A DNA stretch of 64,000 nt from Variovorax paradoxus (GTDB lineage Bacteria; Pseudomonadota; Gammaproteobacteria; Burkholderiales; Burkholderiaceae_C). The stretch covers positions 2,852,001 to 2,916,000 of the forward strand of contig NZ_JAUSXG010000001.1 of assembly GCF_030815855.1 (NCBI RefSeq). The letters are read 5' to 3'. Numbering within the stretch: the first letter of the stretch is position 1; every line of letters begins with the position of its first letter. Made by a program: the position numbers and the translations under genes. Below are positions 37,542 through 46,821 of this stretch, piece after piece. The notes beneath the pieces are model-generated. The model did no database searches. It worked only from the letters and a program-made list of their open reading frames with translations, and was not told the DNA's origin.

Positions 37542-38321
37542 ATGCGCTCCCAATTACGTAATGCCTTGCTCCTGGCGTGCCTCTCGGCCGCCGGCCTGAG
37601 TCATGCCGCCTGCGAGAGCGGACTGGCCGAGCGCATGCATGCCAAGCTGTATCCGAACCGCCCGCTCGACGAGCGCCTGGCTGCATGCAAGCCCTGGCCC
37701 GCCTTTCCGGGGCGCAGCATCGTGGTGCTGCCCGTGCCGCGCGAGACCAGCAGCACGGGCGCCAAGGTGTTCGATCTCGAACTGCTGCTCATCCAGCGGC
37801 CCGACAACGGCAACACCGAGCGGGACATGGTGATCGGCCGCATCTTCCAGCCCGACGCGCTCGACGAAGACAGCGCGACCGCCATTCAGGACATACGCAT
37901 CGACACCTCGCGCTATGTGCTGTCTTCCGACACCCGTGCCTTCGGGCTGCGCGTGCGCTACCGGGGCACGGCGCCCGGCAGCTCGGCCGCGAGCGAAACC
38001 GTTCGCCTCTACGTGCACCACGGCAGCAAGCTGCGCCAGGTGCTGCAGGAGGTCGAGCTCGACCGCGAGAGCGGCGAGTGGGACAGCACCTGCACCGGCC
38101 GCTTCGAGAAACTGCGCACCATGGTGTCGGTCGGCAAGTCGGCCAGCAACGGCTTTGCCGACCTTCAACTCTCGCGCACGCTCGTCCAGAGCCACGCGCA
38201 GGTGCAGGAAGACCAGGGCTGCATGGAAAAGGCCCTGCCCGCGCGGTTCAACACCGTGACGCTGCGCTACGACGGGGAACGCTACAGGGTGCCGAAGTCT
38301 CTGCAGCAGCAGACGCCTTGA
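37542..38321 (+). CDS. Exported protein of unknown function
   Basis: 259 residues. A clear signal peptide (RNALLLACLSAAGLSHA) is followed by a mature protein with four or so cysteines (ACESGL, LAACKPW, STCTGRF, DQGCMEK) that could form disulfides in the periplasm. The body is beta-rich and mentions no recognised motif (SIVVLPVPRETSSTGAKVFD). It starts 12 bp after murI and is probably cotranscribed. I recognise no family beyond a general Burkholderiales conserved exported protein. Confidence 0.8.
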   Translation: MRSQLRNALLLACLSAAGLSHAACESGLAERMHAKLYPNRPLDERLAACKPWPAFPGRSIVVLPVPRETSSTGAKVFDLELLLIQRPDNGNTERDMVIGRIFQPDALDEDSATAIQDIRIDTSRYVLSSDTRAFGLRVRYRGTAPGSSAASETVRLYVHHGSKLRQVLQEVELDRESGEWDSTCTGRFEKLRTMVSVGKSASNGFADLQLSRTLVQSHAQVQEDQGCMEKALPARFNTVTLRYDGERYRVPKSLQQQTP

Positions 38322-38336
38322 TTCGCCGCCCGCGGC

Positions 38337-39638
38337 TTATCGGCTGCGCTGCGCGGCCGCCCGGCCGCGCGCCATGTCGATGGGCAGCAACAGCAGCAGT
38401 CCCGCCACGAACAACCCCGCTGTCGAAAGAATGGCGATGCGCTGATTGCCGCCCGCCGCCCACGTGATGGCACCGAACATCAGCGGACCGATGATGCTCG
38501 CCAGGCGCGTGGCAAAGGTCCAAAGGCCGAAGAATTCCGCCAGCTGCTGCGGCGGAGCCAGGTAGCCCGTCATCGCCCGGCCCGCCGACTGGCTCGATCC
38601 CATGGCGAGCCCCGCGATGGCGGCGGCCCACCAGAAAGCGCCCTTGCTGGTCGCCAGCGCCGCAATCACACAGACCGCAATCCACGCCACCAGCGTGCCG
38701 GCCAGCGAGATCTTGTGCCCGATGCGGTCTTGCACGTAGCCGAAGCTGAACGCCCCGATCGCGGCCGCCAGGTTGAGCACGAAGATCAGCACCATGGTTT
38801 CGCTCGCGACGAAGCCGATGACCTGTTCGGCGTAGATGGCCGCGAGCGTGATGGCGACCGCCACGCCGCCCTGGTAGAAGACGGTGCAGATCAGCAGTTG
38901 CATGAAATCGCGGTAGGTACGCGCCTGCCGGAAGGTGGCACGCAATTGTTGCCACGTGCCCGTCGCCTGGCGGGCCGTTTGGGGCCGCGCACGCTCGGGG
39001 AGCAATGCGAAGGTGGCACAAGCCGCCGCACCGTAGATGCCCGCCGTGATCAGCATCGTGACAGGTACGAAGTGCGACGCCGGCAACCCCTTTGCCTGCG
39101 CCGACAGCACGTAGGCCAAGCACACGCCGAGTGCGAGCATGCCGCCGATATAGCCGAAACTCCAGCCCCACCCGCTGACCTTGCCCATTCCCTCGGCGGT
39201 TGCGAGCTCCGGCAGAAACGCGCCCGTCAACGATTCGCCGTACGAATAGAAAGTGTTCGAGACGATCACCAGCGCCATGGCCAAGGCGACCCCTGTCGAA
39301 CCCGAGAATCTTGGCGTGACTGCCAGCGCGGCAGTGGCGACCACGCAGCCCAGCGTCGCGATCGCAAGCACGCGCTTCTTGGCTGCATGCCGGTCGGCCC
39401 AGGCCCCCACGGCGGGCATCGAGAGCATGACGATGGCATAGGAGACGCTGAGTGCCGCGGTCCATGCGAAGGCCGCCCAAGGCGCTCCCTTGGCGATGCC
39501 GCCCACGAAGTAAGCGGCAAACACGGCCGTGATCACGACCGTCGTGTAGCCTGAATTCGCAAAGTCGTACATCGCCCAGCCGAACACCTCGCGCTTGCGC
39601 ACGCCGGGGTTCAGGGCGGAGGACGGAAACAGCGCCAT
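38337..39638 (-). CDS. MFS transporter, UMF1 family
   Basis: 433 residues with about twelve membrane segments. The opening VFGWAMYDFANSGYTTVVIT is the hallmark of the UMF1 (unknown MFS 1, Atg22-like) family. GAWADRHAAKKRVL is the MFS loop 2-3 motif, and GYVQDRIGHKISL repeats it in the second half. It should move small solutes; Atg22 relatives export amino acids, but the substrate here is unknown. The ATG at 39638 is chosen over one at 39746 because the added 36 residues are an Ala-rich shadow. Confidence 0.87.
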   Translation of the reverse strand: MALFPSSALNPGVRKREVFGWAMYDFANSGYTTVVITAVFAAYFVGGIAKGAPWAAFAWTAALSVSYAIVMLSMPAVGAWADRHAAKKRVLAIATLGCVVATAALAVTPRFSGSTGVALAMALVIVSNTFYSYGESLTGAFLPELATAEGMGKVSGWGWSFGYIGGMLALGVCLAYVLSAQAKGLPASHFVPVTMLITAGIYGAAACATFALLPERARPQTARQATGTWQQLRATFRQARTYRDFMQLLICTVFYQGGVAVAITLAAIYAEQVIGFVASETMVLIFVLNLAAAIGAFSFGYVQDRIGHKISLAGTLVAWIAVCVIAALATSKGAFWWAAAIAGLAMGSSQSAGRAMTGYLAPPQQLAEFFGLWTFATRLASIIGPLMFGAITWAAGGNQRIAILSTAGLFVAGLLLLLPIDMARGRAAAQRSR

Positions 39639-39678
39639 TCGGCGATCGGTCAAGGCGCCGGGCGTTCCCCGAACGGCC

Positions 39679-40311
39679 TCAATGCAGGTGGCGCGGACGG
39701 CGGCCGCCGCCATGCCCGCCGCCACTGCCGCTGCCGCCTGTGCCACGCGGCCGCTTGCCGATTTCGAGCGAATTCACGAGCGCATCGAAGCGGTCGCTGA
39801 AAAGGCGGTCGATTTCCGACACGACGCCACCGAGCTCGGCGCCGTCGAAGTGGCGCTCCATCAGGTTGACGACGTCTTCCACCAGCAGGTCGCGCTGCAC
39901 CTGCATGATCGCGGCCGGATTGGGGCCCACGAACAGCATCAGGAAATCGTCGCGCGATTCTTCGTCGGGGTCGCCCTCTTCCTCGTCGAAGTCGGTGTCG
40001 TAGAAGGTGACCTCGATGGCGGCACCGCGCTCCGACAGTTCGTTCAGCGCCATGCACATCTCGTCGAGCGCCTGGCGAAAGTCTTCGTCGCCCGGCACGG
40101 TCCAGCACATCTGGAGCACGTGGTCCTTCTGCTCGAAACGGATGCCGGGCTCTTCCTCGTAGGTGCTCGTGGCGCCATCGGCCAGCGATTTGGCGCCCGC
40201 ATAGGCCCAGAGCGGCTTGAGTGCTTCCTGGATCTGATCGAAATTGACGTCGGACCGCAGCGGCACGTCGCCGTGCACATGAATTTCAAATGGAGCGTTG
40301 TAACGAGGCAT
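39679..40311 (-). CDS. DUF6806-like protein with Gly/His-rich tail
   Basis: 210 residues. The N-terminal 190 form a soluble acidic alpha/beta domain (PRYNAPFEIHVHGDVPLRSD, FYDTDFDEEEGDPDEESRDD). The last 25 residues are a low-complexity Gly/Ser/His/Arg tail (GGSGSGGGHGGGRRPRHLH) that could bind metal or nucleic acid. I recall the domain as a small uncharacterised family of Burkholderiales; no function is known. It precedes the MFS gene on the same strand by 40 bp. Confidence 0.75.
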   Translation of the reverse strand: MPRYNAPFEIHVHGDVPLRSDVNFDQIQEALKPLWAYAGAKSLADGATSTYEEEPGIRFEQKDHVLQMCWTVPGDEDFRQALDEMCMALNELSERGAAIEVTFYDTDFDEEEGDPDEESRDDFLMLFVGPNPAAIMQVQRDLLVEDVVNLMERHFDGAELGGVVSEIDRLFSDRFDALVNSLEIGKRPRGTGGSGSGGGHGGGRRPRHLH

Positions 40312-40333
40312 TGAGTGCTCCCTTGTCTAAGTG

Positions 40334-40427
40334 TGGTGCCCGGAACGGGGTCGAGCCCGTCTGCCCCGATGAAGGAAGCGGCAAATTTTAAGCCGAAGAA
40401 TCGGTGCTGCACCGAGACCCTCCGGGC
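40334..40427 (-). other. tRNA-Leu(UAA)-like relic with intact acceptor stem and CCA
   Basis: Read on the minus strand, GCCCGGA (40427-40421) pairs perfectly with TCCGGGC (40344-40338), followed by A and CCA. A T-arm-like ACGGGCTCGACCCCGT precedes it, CTTAAAAT resembles the tRNA-Leu(UAA) anticodon loop, and CTCGGTGCAGCACC resembles its D-loop. The anticodon stem does not pair well, the T-loop has six rather than seven nucleotides, and total length is 94 nt. It is probably a decayed or recombined tRNA-Leu copy; a functioning odd tRNA is less likely. Confidence 0.4.
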
Positions 40428-40555
40428 CTGTATAGAGCCCTCTGCGACAGGTTTTCATAGGGACACCCCGTCTTGATGATACCCGGGTGTTTGATGCAAA
40501 TCGACCCGGCTCCCTTTGGGTTGGCTCCTGCCCTGCAAGGGGGCCATGTCGCTTT

Positions 40556-41557
<1,002 letters not shown>

Positions 41558-41637
41558 ACACTTAGACCCTCGCGTGTGCACGCTCGTGTGCACTCCAAAA
41601 CGCCCGAATACGCCCCATTTCGCCCTGTCGGCGCCGG

Positions 41638-42057
41638 CACAGGGACGCTCAGGAATGGGCTCTCGCGACCGAGCGCCGTATCGATCCGGGCGAGCCCGCC
41701 ACCCGCTCAAAGGTCAAGGACCCGACCACCTTCGGCGACCTGATCGATTTGCATGTCACCGACATGAGGGAAGTGCTGCGCGCGCCTGGGCGCTCCAAGG
41801 CCTTCACCCTCGTTGCGCTGAACACGAAGTTGGGCAAGCCGAAGCTGAAGGACCTCCCGCGCGAACGGCTCATCCAATTTGGCAAGGACCGCGCCAAGGA
41901 AGGCGCCGGTCCCGCCACCATCAGCATGGACATCGGCTACATCAAGCTGGTAGTTTCTCATGCGGCGGCCGCCGAGATCTGCCGCATCCGGCGGGAGGAC
42001 ATCGATGCCAGGGCTCATACCGTGATCGTGCGTGACCGGAAAGATCTGCGGGCATCG
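41638..42057 (+). pseudogene. Remnant of a dusA-associated tyrosine integrase
   Basis: In one frame the translation gives RDAQEWALATERRIDPGE, then TFGDLIDLHVTDMREVLRAP, KAFTLVALNTKLGKPKLKDL and GPATISMDIGYIKLVVSHAA. This is the arm- and core-binding part of a phage integrase. It then jumps directly to EICRIRREDIDARAHTVIVR, the Arg-containing start of the catalytic domain, with roughly 100 or more residues missing between, and no His/Tyr boxes follow. No start codon is clear. It points away from dusA, whose start is 80 bp to the left, the layout of integrases that insert into dusA. Confidence 0.78.
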
Positions 42058-42099
42058 ATACCGCGTCGCAGCCAACGGTGTCGTCCGCCGCGGAAAAGA

Positions 42100-42426
42100 C
42101 TATTTCGCAGGCGAGAAAGAGGTTGGCGCCAAGAACGAGTTGTTCATCTTCGCAACGATCGGTCCGGCTGCCTCGCTCGCCTTTCTGACCTCGATCCATT
42201 CGGGATCGACGACAAACTTGCCCCACTTGGCCTCACGATCGGCCAGGCTCTCCCAGACAAGCATGTAGGTCAGCGCGTTGCTGTCAGGTCCGACTGCAGT
42301 CGTCCAATATCCGAGTTGACGAATTCCCAGCCGGTTCCAGATGCCCACGGTGTGATCGCGAAATCTGGCAAGAACATCGGGTAGCCGGCCAGGCATTGCG
42401 GTATAGATGCGTAGTTCGTAGATCAT
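42100..42426 (-). CDS. NIPSNAP-family protein
   Basis: 108 residues, a complete NIPSNAP domain (a dimeric ferredoxin-like alpha/beta fold). MIYELRIYTAMPGRLPDVLA at the start, LGYWTTAVGPDSNALTYMLV in the middle and WGKFVVDPEW near the end are characteristic. The function of bacterial NIPSNAPs is not established; many lie next to catabolic genes. It sits just beyond the integrase relic, so it belongs to the accessory strip. ATG at 42426 is chosen; a start two codons upstream is possible. Confidence 0.85.
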   Translation of the reverse strand: MIYELRIYTAMPGRLPDVLARFRDHTVGIWNRLGIRQLGYWTTAVGPDSNALTYMLVWESLADREAKWGKFVVDPEWIEVRKASEAAGPIVAKMNNSFLAPTSFSPAK

Positions 42427-42717
42427 CGACATCTGTCCTGAAAAGATCGTTGCGAGTTGAAGGGGTGGCGGGCGTGACCGCCAGGCTCGCATAAAACCGC
42501 GGTGGGCCCACTGCAGTCTTTACGCGGCGCTCTGAAGCGGTCATTGGCTGGCGCATTGTGAGCGACATGCTTCCTTGCGCTTGCAAAGATACTCGCACGA
42601 ACGAACAGGCTCAGCTGCAGGCGTTGAACAAAGCCCAAGAGCAAATCAATCCGCCATTGCGCTTCGCCGCCAGCACAGCAGTTGGGCCCCTTGCACCGCA
42701 TTGCGTCCCGACCCGAT
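42427..42717. other. Gene-free stretch in the accessory strip
   Basis: About 290 bp of lower-GC, mixed-composition DNA between the NIPSNAP gene and the carboxymuconolactone decarboxylase gene. I see open frames on both strands but none with a family likeness, ribosome site or consistent codon use; it may be junction debris from the integration and rearrangement events around it. Confidence 0.4.
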
Positions 42718-43497
42718 TCAACTTCCCCGGCGTGTTGCAAGCTGGCGATCCAGCGCTTCACGAGCCCTGCGTGCCGCACCCGCGTCTACGCGGTCTGCAA
42801 GGACCCTGGTCAGCTGGTTCAACTGGGTCGCGGTGATGCCCACGTTCATGCTGACGCCCATGTGGGATTGGAGTTGGGACTCAGCGCCCGGAAGCGCCGA
42901 CAGCATGCCGACCGTCGCCAACTCGCGGCTCGGCCAGTCGAAATTGTCTCGCTCGAACAGGTCGCCGAAGAGGTGCGTCTTCAGATATTCGTCGATGACC
43001 GGCGCGAAATCGAACAATGCACCCTTGACCGGCTGCCCCACGAGCTTCGTCTGGTTTGCCGTCCCGGCCGCCAGCAGTGCATCGCCCTTCGGGATGGGGC
43101 GCGAGGGCAGTTGCCCCTGCTTGTCCTGGACACCACGCTGCTTGCGGGCCTCCACGACCTTCATCAGTTCGCCCAGCGCATTGAGGCTGCGCGGGAATCC
43201 GGCATAGGCATACACCTGCACCAGGATCTCTTTCGAGTCGTTGATCGTCAGGCCGGCATCGAGCCCCTGTTCGAGCGCGGCGTTCAGACGGGCGATGTCG
43301 CCGGCCGCTGCGAACGCTGCAATGGGGATGATGGATTGCTGACGCAGCGAAAGCGTCTCGGATGCGGTGCGCGTAGCGTTCATGTTCGTGGACTCCTGGG
43401 AGCCGGTGTCGGCATGGCACGGCGCCGCTGCGAGGCATAGGGCCAAGGCCAGCACGCCGGCCTTGCTGCAATGCCTAGCGTTGGTTGTATTGCTCAT
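42718..43497 (-). CDS. Exported carboxymuconolactone decarboxylase-family protein
   Basis: 259 residues. A signal peptide ([20 protein letters not shown]) precedes two AhpD/CMD-like helical repeats: [19 protein letters not shown] with [19 protein letters not shown], then [16 protein letters not shown] with [12 protein letters not shown]. The typical CxxC of AhpD is absent, so it is not a thiol peroxidase of that type. It starts 23 bp inside the end of the cupin gene, so the two are coupled. Cupin plus CMD pairs are widespread, and a lactone- or ring-opening role is inferred only from the family. Confidence 0.85.
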   Translation of the reverse strand: MSNTTNARHCSKAGVLALALCLAAAPCHADTGSQESTNMNATRTASETLSLRQQSIIPIAAFAAAGDIARLNAALEQGLDAGLTINDSKEILVQVYAYAGFPRSLNALGELMKVVEARKQRGVQDKQGQLPSRPIPKGDALLAAGTANQTKLVGQPVKGALFDFAPVIDEYLKTHLFGDLFERDNFDWPSRELATVGMLSALPGAESQLQSHMGVSMNVGITATQLNQLTRVLADRVDAGAARRAREALDRQLATRRGS

Positions 43498-43966
43498 CGG
43501 TAACCTTCTCCATCCACTCGACGTTCTTTCCGTCCACGGTGCCGGTGACGGCCAGGTGGACCAGTGCCGTGAAGGGAGCGGCGCCGTGCCAGTGCTTGAC
43601 GCCCGGAGGGCACCAGACGACATCGCCGGGCCGGATTTCCTGCACGGGCTTGCCCCATTCTTGGGTCAGGCCGACACCCGACTGGACCACCAGGCGTTGT
43701 CCCGCCGGGTGCGTGTGCCAGGCGGAGCGGGCGCCGGGCTCGAAGGTCACGAGGCCACCGGAGGCATTGAGGGTTTCCGTGGCGGGCCAGACCGGATCGA
43801 CACGGACGCGCCCGGTGAAATATTCGGCAGGACCGACCGCGGAGGGTTGGCTGCCGGCCCTTGCGATCTGCTGGGGCGCCCCCGCGGCCGGCGCGGGTTC
43901 CGCGCCTGCACCGATGGAGTTCAGGGCCGCAAGGTAGAGCGCGGCTTTCAAGGGTCGGATGCACAT
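43475..43966 (-). CDS. Exported cupin-domain protein
   Basis: 163 residues. The N-terminus ([20 protein letters not shown]) is a signal peptide. The cupin metal site is visible: [14 protein letters not shown] (motif 1, with two His and a downstream Gln) and [15 protein letters not shown] (motif 2, His). The order and spacing fit the small cupins related to manganese-dependent hydroxynitrile lyases and TrhO-like oxidoreductases. It is divergent from the LysR gene at 44103, which is the probable regulator of this two-gene operon. Confidence 0.88.
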   Translation of the reverse strand: MCIRPLKAALYLAALNSIGAGAEPAPAAGAPQQIARAGSQPSAVGPAEYFTGRVRVDPVWPATETLNASGGLVTFEPGARSAWHTHPAGQRLVVQSGVGLTQEWGKPVQEIRPGDVVWCPPGVKHWHGAAPFTALVHLAVTGTVDGKNVEWMEKVTDEQYNQR

Positions 43967-44102
43967 GGTGGATTCAACTCCTGGTTGATGGAAAGAACTG
44001 CGCCGGCGCTGTCGAAGCGACGGGCGTTCATGAACTTTATGAACATCGCAGCCCGTCGACAAGGAGGCAAAATCGGGATGCATATGTGAACATGGCTCAC
44101 CA

Positions 44103-45018
44103 ATGGCAAAAGAAAACCTGAATGACCTGCAAGCGTTCGTCGTCGTTGCGCGCGAACGCAGCTTCACCCGTGCCGCAGCCCAGATGGGCGTGTCGCGCTC
44201 GGCGCTCAGCCACTCGATGCTGGCGCTGGAGGCCCGCCTGGGCGTGCGCCTGCTGACCCGCACCACACGCAGCGTCTCGGTCACGGACGCAGGTGCCCGG
44301 CTCCTCAACACGCTGGCCCCCCGATTGCAGGACATCGAGCGGGAACTCGAATCCCTCACTGCGATGCGCGACAAACCGGCCGGCACGGTTCGCATCACCA
44401 CGCACGACCACGCGATTGCCACGGTGCTGTGGCCCAGGCTCATGCCCCTGCTGAAGCAGTATCCGGACATCGAGGTGGAGTTCAGCGTCGACTACGGGTT
44501 CACCGACATCGCAGCCGAAAGGTTCGATGCCGGTGTGCGGGTGGGCGACCGCGTCGACAAGGACATGGTGGCGGTGCCGATTGCACCGGCATTGAGGATG
44601 GCGGTCGCGGCTTCTCCGGAATACCTCGCGGGCAAGCCCGTGCCGATGAAACCCGCGGACCTGACGGCGCATCGCTGTGTGAACTTGCGGCTCCCCACGC
44701 ACGGCGGTCTGTACGCGTGGGATTTCGAGAAAGGAAAAAAAACAGGTCAGCGTGCGGGTTCAAGGCCAGACGGTGTTCAACAACACCTTCCTGATGCTGC
44801 GCGCGGCACTGGACGGCATGGGCTTCGCCTACGTGCCTTTCGACATCGTGGAACTGCACATCAAGGAGGGGTGGCTGATTCCGGTTCTGCAGGACTGGTG
44901 GCCGACCTTCCCGGGCTACCACCTCTACTACGCCAATCGTCGCCAGCTTTCGCCGGCGCTCGCCCTCGTCATCGAAGCCCTGAGATACCGGATGCCGCCG
45001 CCCAGGCGGGCGGGGTGA
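44103..45018 (+). pseudogene. LysR-family regulator interrupted by a +1 frameshift in an A8 run
   Basis: The frame from 44103 gives a good HTH ([32 protein letters not shown]) and two thirds of the ligand domain, up to YAWDFEKGKK. At the A8 run 44735-44742 the sensible translation switches to the +1 frame. It then continues as VRVQGQTVFNN, GMGFAYVPFDIVELHI and WWPTFPGYHLYYANRRQ to a stop at 45018. Removing one A would restore a normal 304-residue protein. It may be a true mutation, a slippage-prone site or a sequencing error. It is divergent from the cupin/CMD operon. Confidence 0.85.
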
Positions 45019-45024
45019 CTGCGG

Positions 45025-45093
45025 TCACAGGAGCTTTTCCGGTGTGATCGGCAGGTCGCGGATGCGCTTGCCGGTGGCGTGATACACCGCATT
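45025..45093 (-). pseudogene. C-terminal fragment of a molybdopterin aldehyde oxidase (inverted piece)
   Basis: Reading leftwards from 45093, 22 codons give NAVYHATGKRIRDLPITPEKL plus Leu and a TGA. This is the exact C-terminus of xanthine dehydrogenase/aldehyde oxidase molybdopterin subunits of the YagR/PaoC type. The rest of the same gene lies immediately next to it on the opposite strand. Confidence 0.8.
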
Positions 45094-45533
45094 ACAACGC
45101 CACGCCTTCGCCCGAGCGCGCGAAATACACCTCGCTGGCTCACGGCGCTCAGTTCGTCGAGGTGAAGGTCGATCCCAATCTGGGCACGATCCGCGTGAGC
45201 CGGGTGGTCGAGATCACCGCCTGCGGCAAGATTCTCAATCCACTCGCTTCGCATAGCCAGGAGATCGGCGGGGTGGTATGGGGCATCGGCATGGCGCTGG
45301 AGGAAGCAACGGAAGTCGATCACCGGACCGGCCGCATCATGAACGCAAGCCTGCAGGACTACCGCGTGCCGGTGAATGCCGACATCCATTCGATCGAGAC
45401 CGTCTTCGTCGAGGAAGACGACACCATCGTCAACCCGCTGGAAGTCAAGGGCATGGGCGAACTGGGCATGGTCGGCATCCCGGCGGCCATCGCCAAGCCT
45501 GAGACGACGGCAGCCGACAGGTACCTCAATTGA
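45093..45533 (+). pseudogene. Internal fragment of the same aldehyde oxidase subunit, opposite strand
   Basis: The plus-strand frame reads ATPSPERAKYTSLAHGAQFV, then ILNPLASHSQEIGGVVWGIG, DHRTGRIMNASLQDYRVP and LEVKGMGELGMVGIPAAIA. This is the late molybdopterin-binding part of a PaoC/YagR-type subunit. After AAIA the match ends; the missing continuation (NAVYHATGK...) lies on the minus strand at 45025-45093. The upstream three quarters of the gene is absent. This is a gene broken by an inversion whose breakpoint falls between the Ala and Asn codons. Confidence 0.82.
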
Positions 45534-45712
45534 CCGACGAGGCGCGACCCCCTCAGGATTGCACCGGTCGACAATTTCTCTCGCCATGAACGGGAGGAAC
45601 AGTCGACTTAGGCGCTTCATTGGGATGCGACGCAAACGCCCGTTGGCCGCGTCGTCGGCGACGACACCTTCTCCGGGTTTCCCGGTATGTCACTCGCAGC
45701 CACTTGAACCGC

Positions 45713-45739
45713 ATTTTTCCTATTTTTCCCATTTTTGCC
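45713..45739 (+). repeat. Three 9-bp tandem repeats ahead of the toxin-antitoxin pair
   Basis: ATTTTTCCT, ATTTTTCCC and ATTTTTGCC follow one another directly, then CATAAT (45739-45744, a possible -10). They stand out as AT-rich in GC-rich DNA, 25 bp before the antitoxin start, and may be the promoter/operator bound by the antitoxin. Confidence 0.6.
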
Positions 45740-45763
45740 ATAATGGACACAAAGGAGCACATC

Positions 45764-46111
45764 ATGGCCGCCGTCCTGCCCAGCCTCAACGATCTACCGC
45801 GTCAGAACGCCTCCCATGTCAAGAACCGATGGGGCGACGTGGTGCGCCAGGTCCAGCAGTCCGGCAGCGTGGCCGTGACCAACCACTCGACCGTGGAGAT
45901 GGTGCTCCTGACCGCAGCCACCTACAACCAGTTGGTGGAGGACGCGCAGGCGCTCAAGGCGCGTGAGCAGTCGGTGCTCGACGAACTCGGCCGCCGCTTC
46001 GACGCGCGGCTCGGCGTGCTTCAGCAGCCCGACGCGGCGGCGAAGGTCGGCAAGCTGTTCGCAGCCAAGGGCAAGCTGGAGCAACGTCCCAAGGCAGGCG
46101 ACACATTCTGA
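45764..46111 (+). CDS. Phd/YefM-type antitoxin
   Basis: 115 residues. The N-terminal half is a Phd/YefM-like DNA-binding fold (NASHVKNRWGDVVRQVQQSG, then SVAVTNHSTVEMVLLTAATY). The C-terminal half is helical and charged (LVEDAQALKAREQSVLDELG), suited to wrapping the toxin. AAGGAG is 6 bp before the ATG at 45764, which is chosen over an ATG seven codons upstream. It is coupled to the zeta toxin gene by a TGATG overlap, so it should neutralise that toxin and repress the operon. Confidence 0.85.
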   Translation: MAAVLPSLNDLPRQNASHVKNRWGDVVRQVQQSGSVAVTNHSTVEMVLLTAATYNQLVEDAQALKAREQSVLDELGRRFDARLGVLQQPDAAAKVGKLFAAKGKLEQRPKAGDTF

Positions 46112-46758
46112 TGGCGGTGACCCCGCGTCCGTTCATCCTGGTGCTGGCCGGAGTGAACGGCGCCGGCAAGAGCTCGGTCGGTGGCGCCTTGCTGGCCGAG
46201 CACGGGCTGAGCTGGTTCAACCCGGACACCTTCGCCCGGGAGCTCATCGCACAACTCGGGCTGACGCCTGAAGAAGCGAACGCCCGTGCATGGAATTTCG
46301 GCCGCGAGCGGCTGGAGGCGGCAATAGCGCAAGGTTCCAGCTACGCATTCGAAACCACGCTGGGCGCGAACACCATCCCCGCGCTGCTCGCCCGTAGCGC
46401 CTCGAGTCACGACTTGGTCATGATCTACTGCGGACTTTCTTCGCCCGAGCAGCACATTGCCCGTGTCCGAGCGAGAGTGGCACGCGGCGGCCACGACATT
46501 CCCGAAGCCAAGATCCGCGAGCGCTGGATCGCGTCGCGCGCCAACCTCATCCAGCTGCTGCCGAAGCTGACAAGGCTGCAGGTCTTCGACAACAGCGCGG
46601 AAGCGCTGCCCGGAAAAGGCATCGCAGACCCGATCCTGGTGCTCGAGCTCAGCGCGGGCGAGCCCATTTTTCCGCAGCCCGACGACCTGGCCGCGCTCGC
46701 GGCAACGCCGCCCTGGGCCCGGCCCATCGTTCAGGCGGCCATCGAGTTGCTGGGCTGA
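46111..46758 (+). CDS. Zeta toxin-family kinase
   Basis: 215 residues. The Walker A motif GVNGAGKSS is at residues 14-22, followed by FNPDTFARELIAQ (substrate-binding Asp region), YAFETTLGAN and ERWIASRANLIQLLP. This is the zeta/PezT fold, which phosphorylates UDP-N-acetylglucosamine and so blocks wall synthesis. The ATG overlaps the antitoxin stop by one base. Classical partners are epsilon-type antitoxins; here the partner is Phd-like. It is convergent with hmp and closes the accessory strip. Confidence 0.9.
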   Translation: MAVTPRPFILVLAGVNGAGKSSVGGALLAEHGLSWFNPDTFARELIAQLGLTPEEANARAWNFGRERLEAAIAQGSSYAFETTLGANTIPALLARSASSHDLVMIYCGLSSPEQHIARVRARVARGGHDIPEAKIRERWIASRANLIQLLPKLTRLQVFDNSAEALPGKGIADPILVLELSAGEPIFPQPDDLAALAATPPWARPIVQAAIELLG

Positions 46759-46778
46759 CAAGCGCCGCGGGGCTACGT

Positions 46779-46802
46779 CGCCACCTCGCCACCTCGCCAC
46801 CT
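46779..46802. repeat. 8-bp tandem repeat, three copies
   Basis: CGCCACCT repeated three times between the convergent zeta toxin and hmp genes. It is a short slippage-prone satellite with no evident function. Confidence 0.6.
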
Positions 46803-46821
46803 CCCCGGGAGCTTGCCCGCC

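Noticed and set aside
42427-42717. A transposase remnant in the gap beside the CMD gene
   Set aside because: Translations on both strands showed no DDE or other transposase motif, and no terminal inverted repeats were evident.
41558-46758. An intact prophage or integrative element
   Set aside because: Only a deleted integrase relic is present; no structural, replication or conjugation genes, and no direct-repeat attachment sites were found by eye.
46779-46802. Short CGCCACCT repeats as a possible CRISPR or iteron array
   Set aside because: Units are only 8 bp, contiguous and without spacers; they are a simple satellite. No CRISPR array or cas gene was seen in the window.
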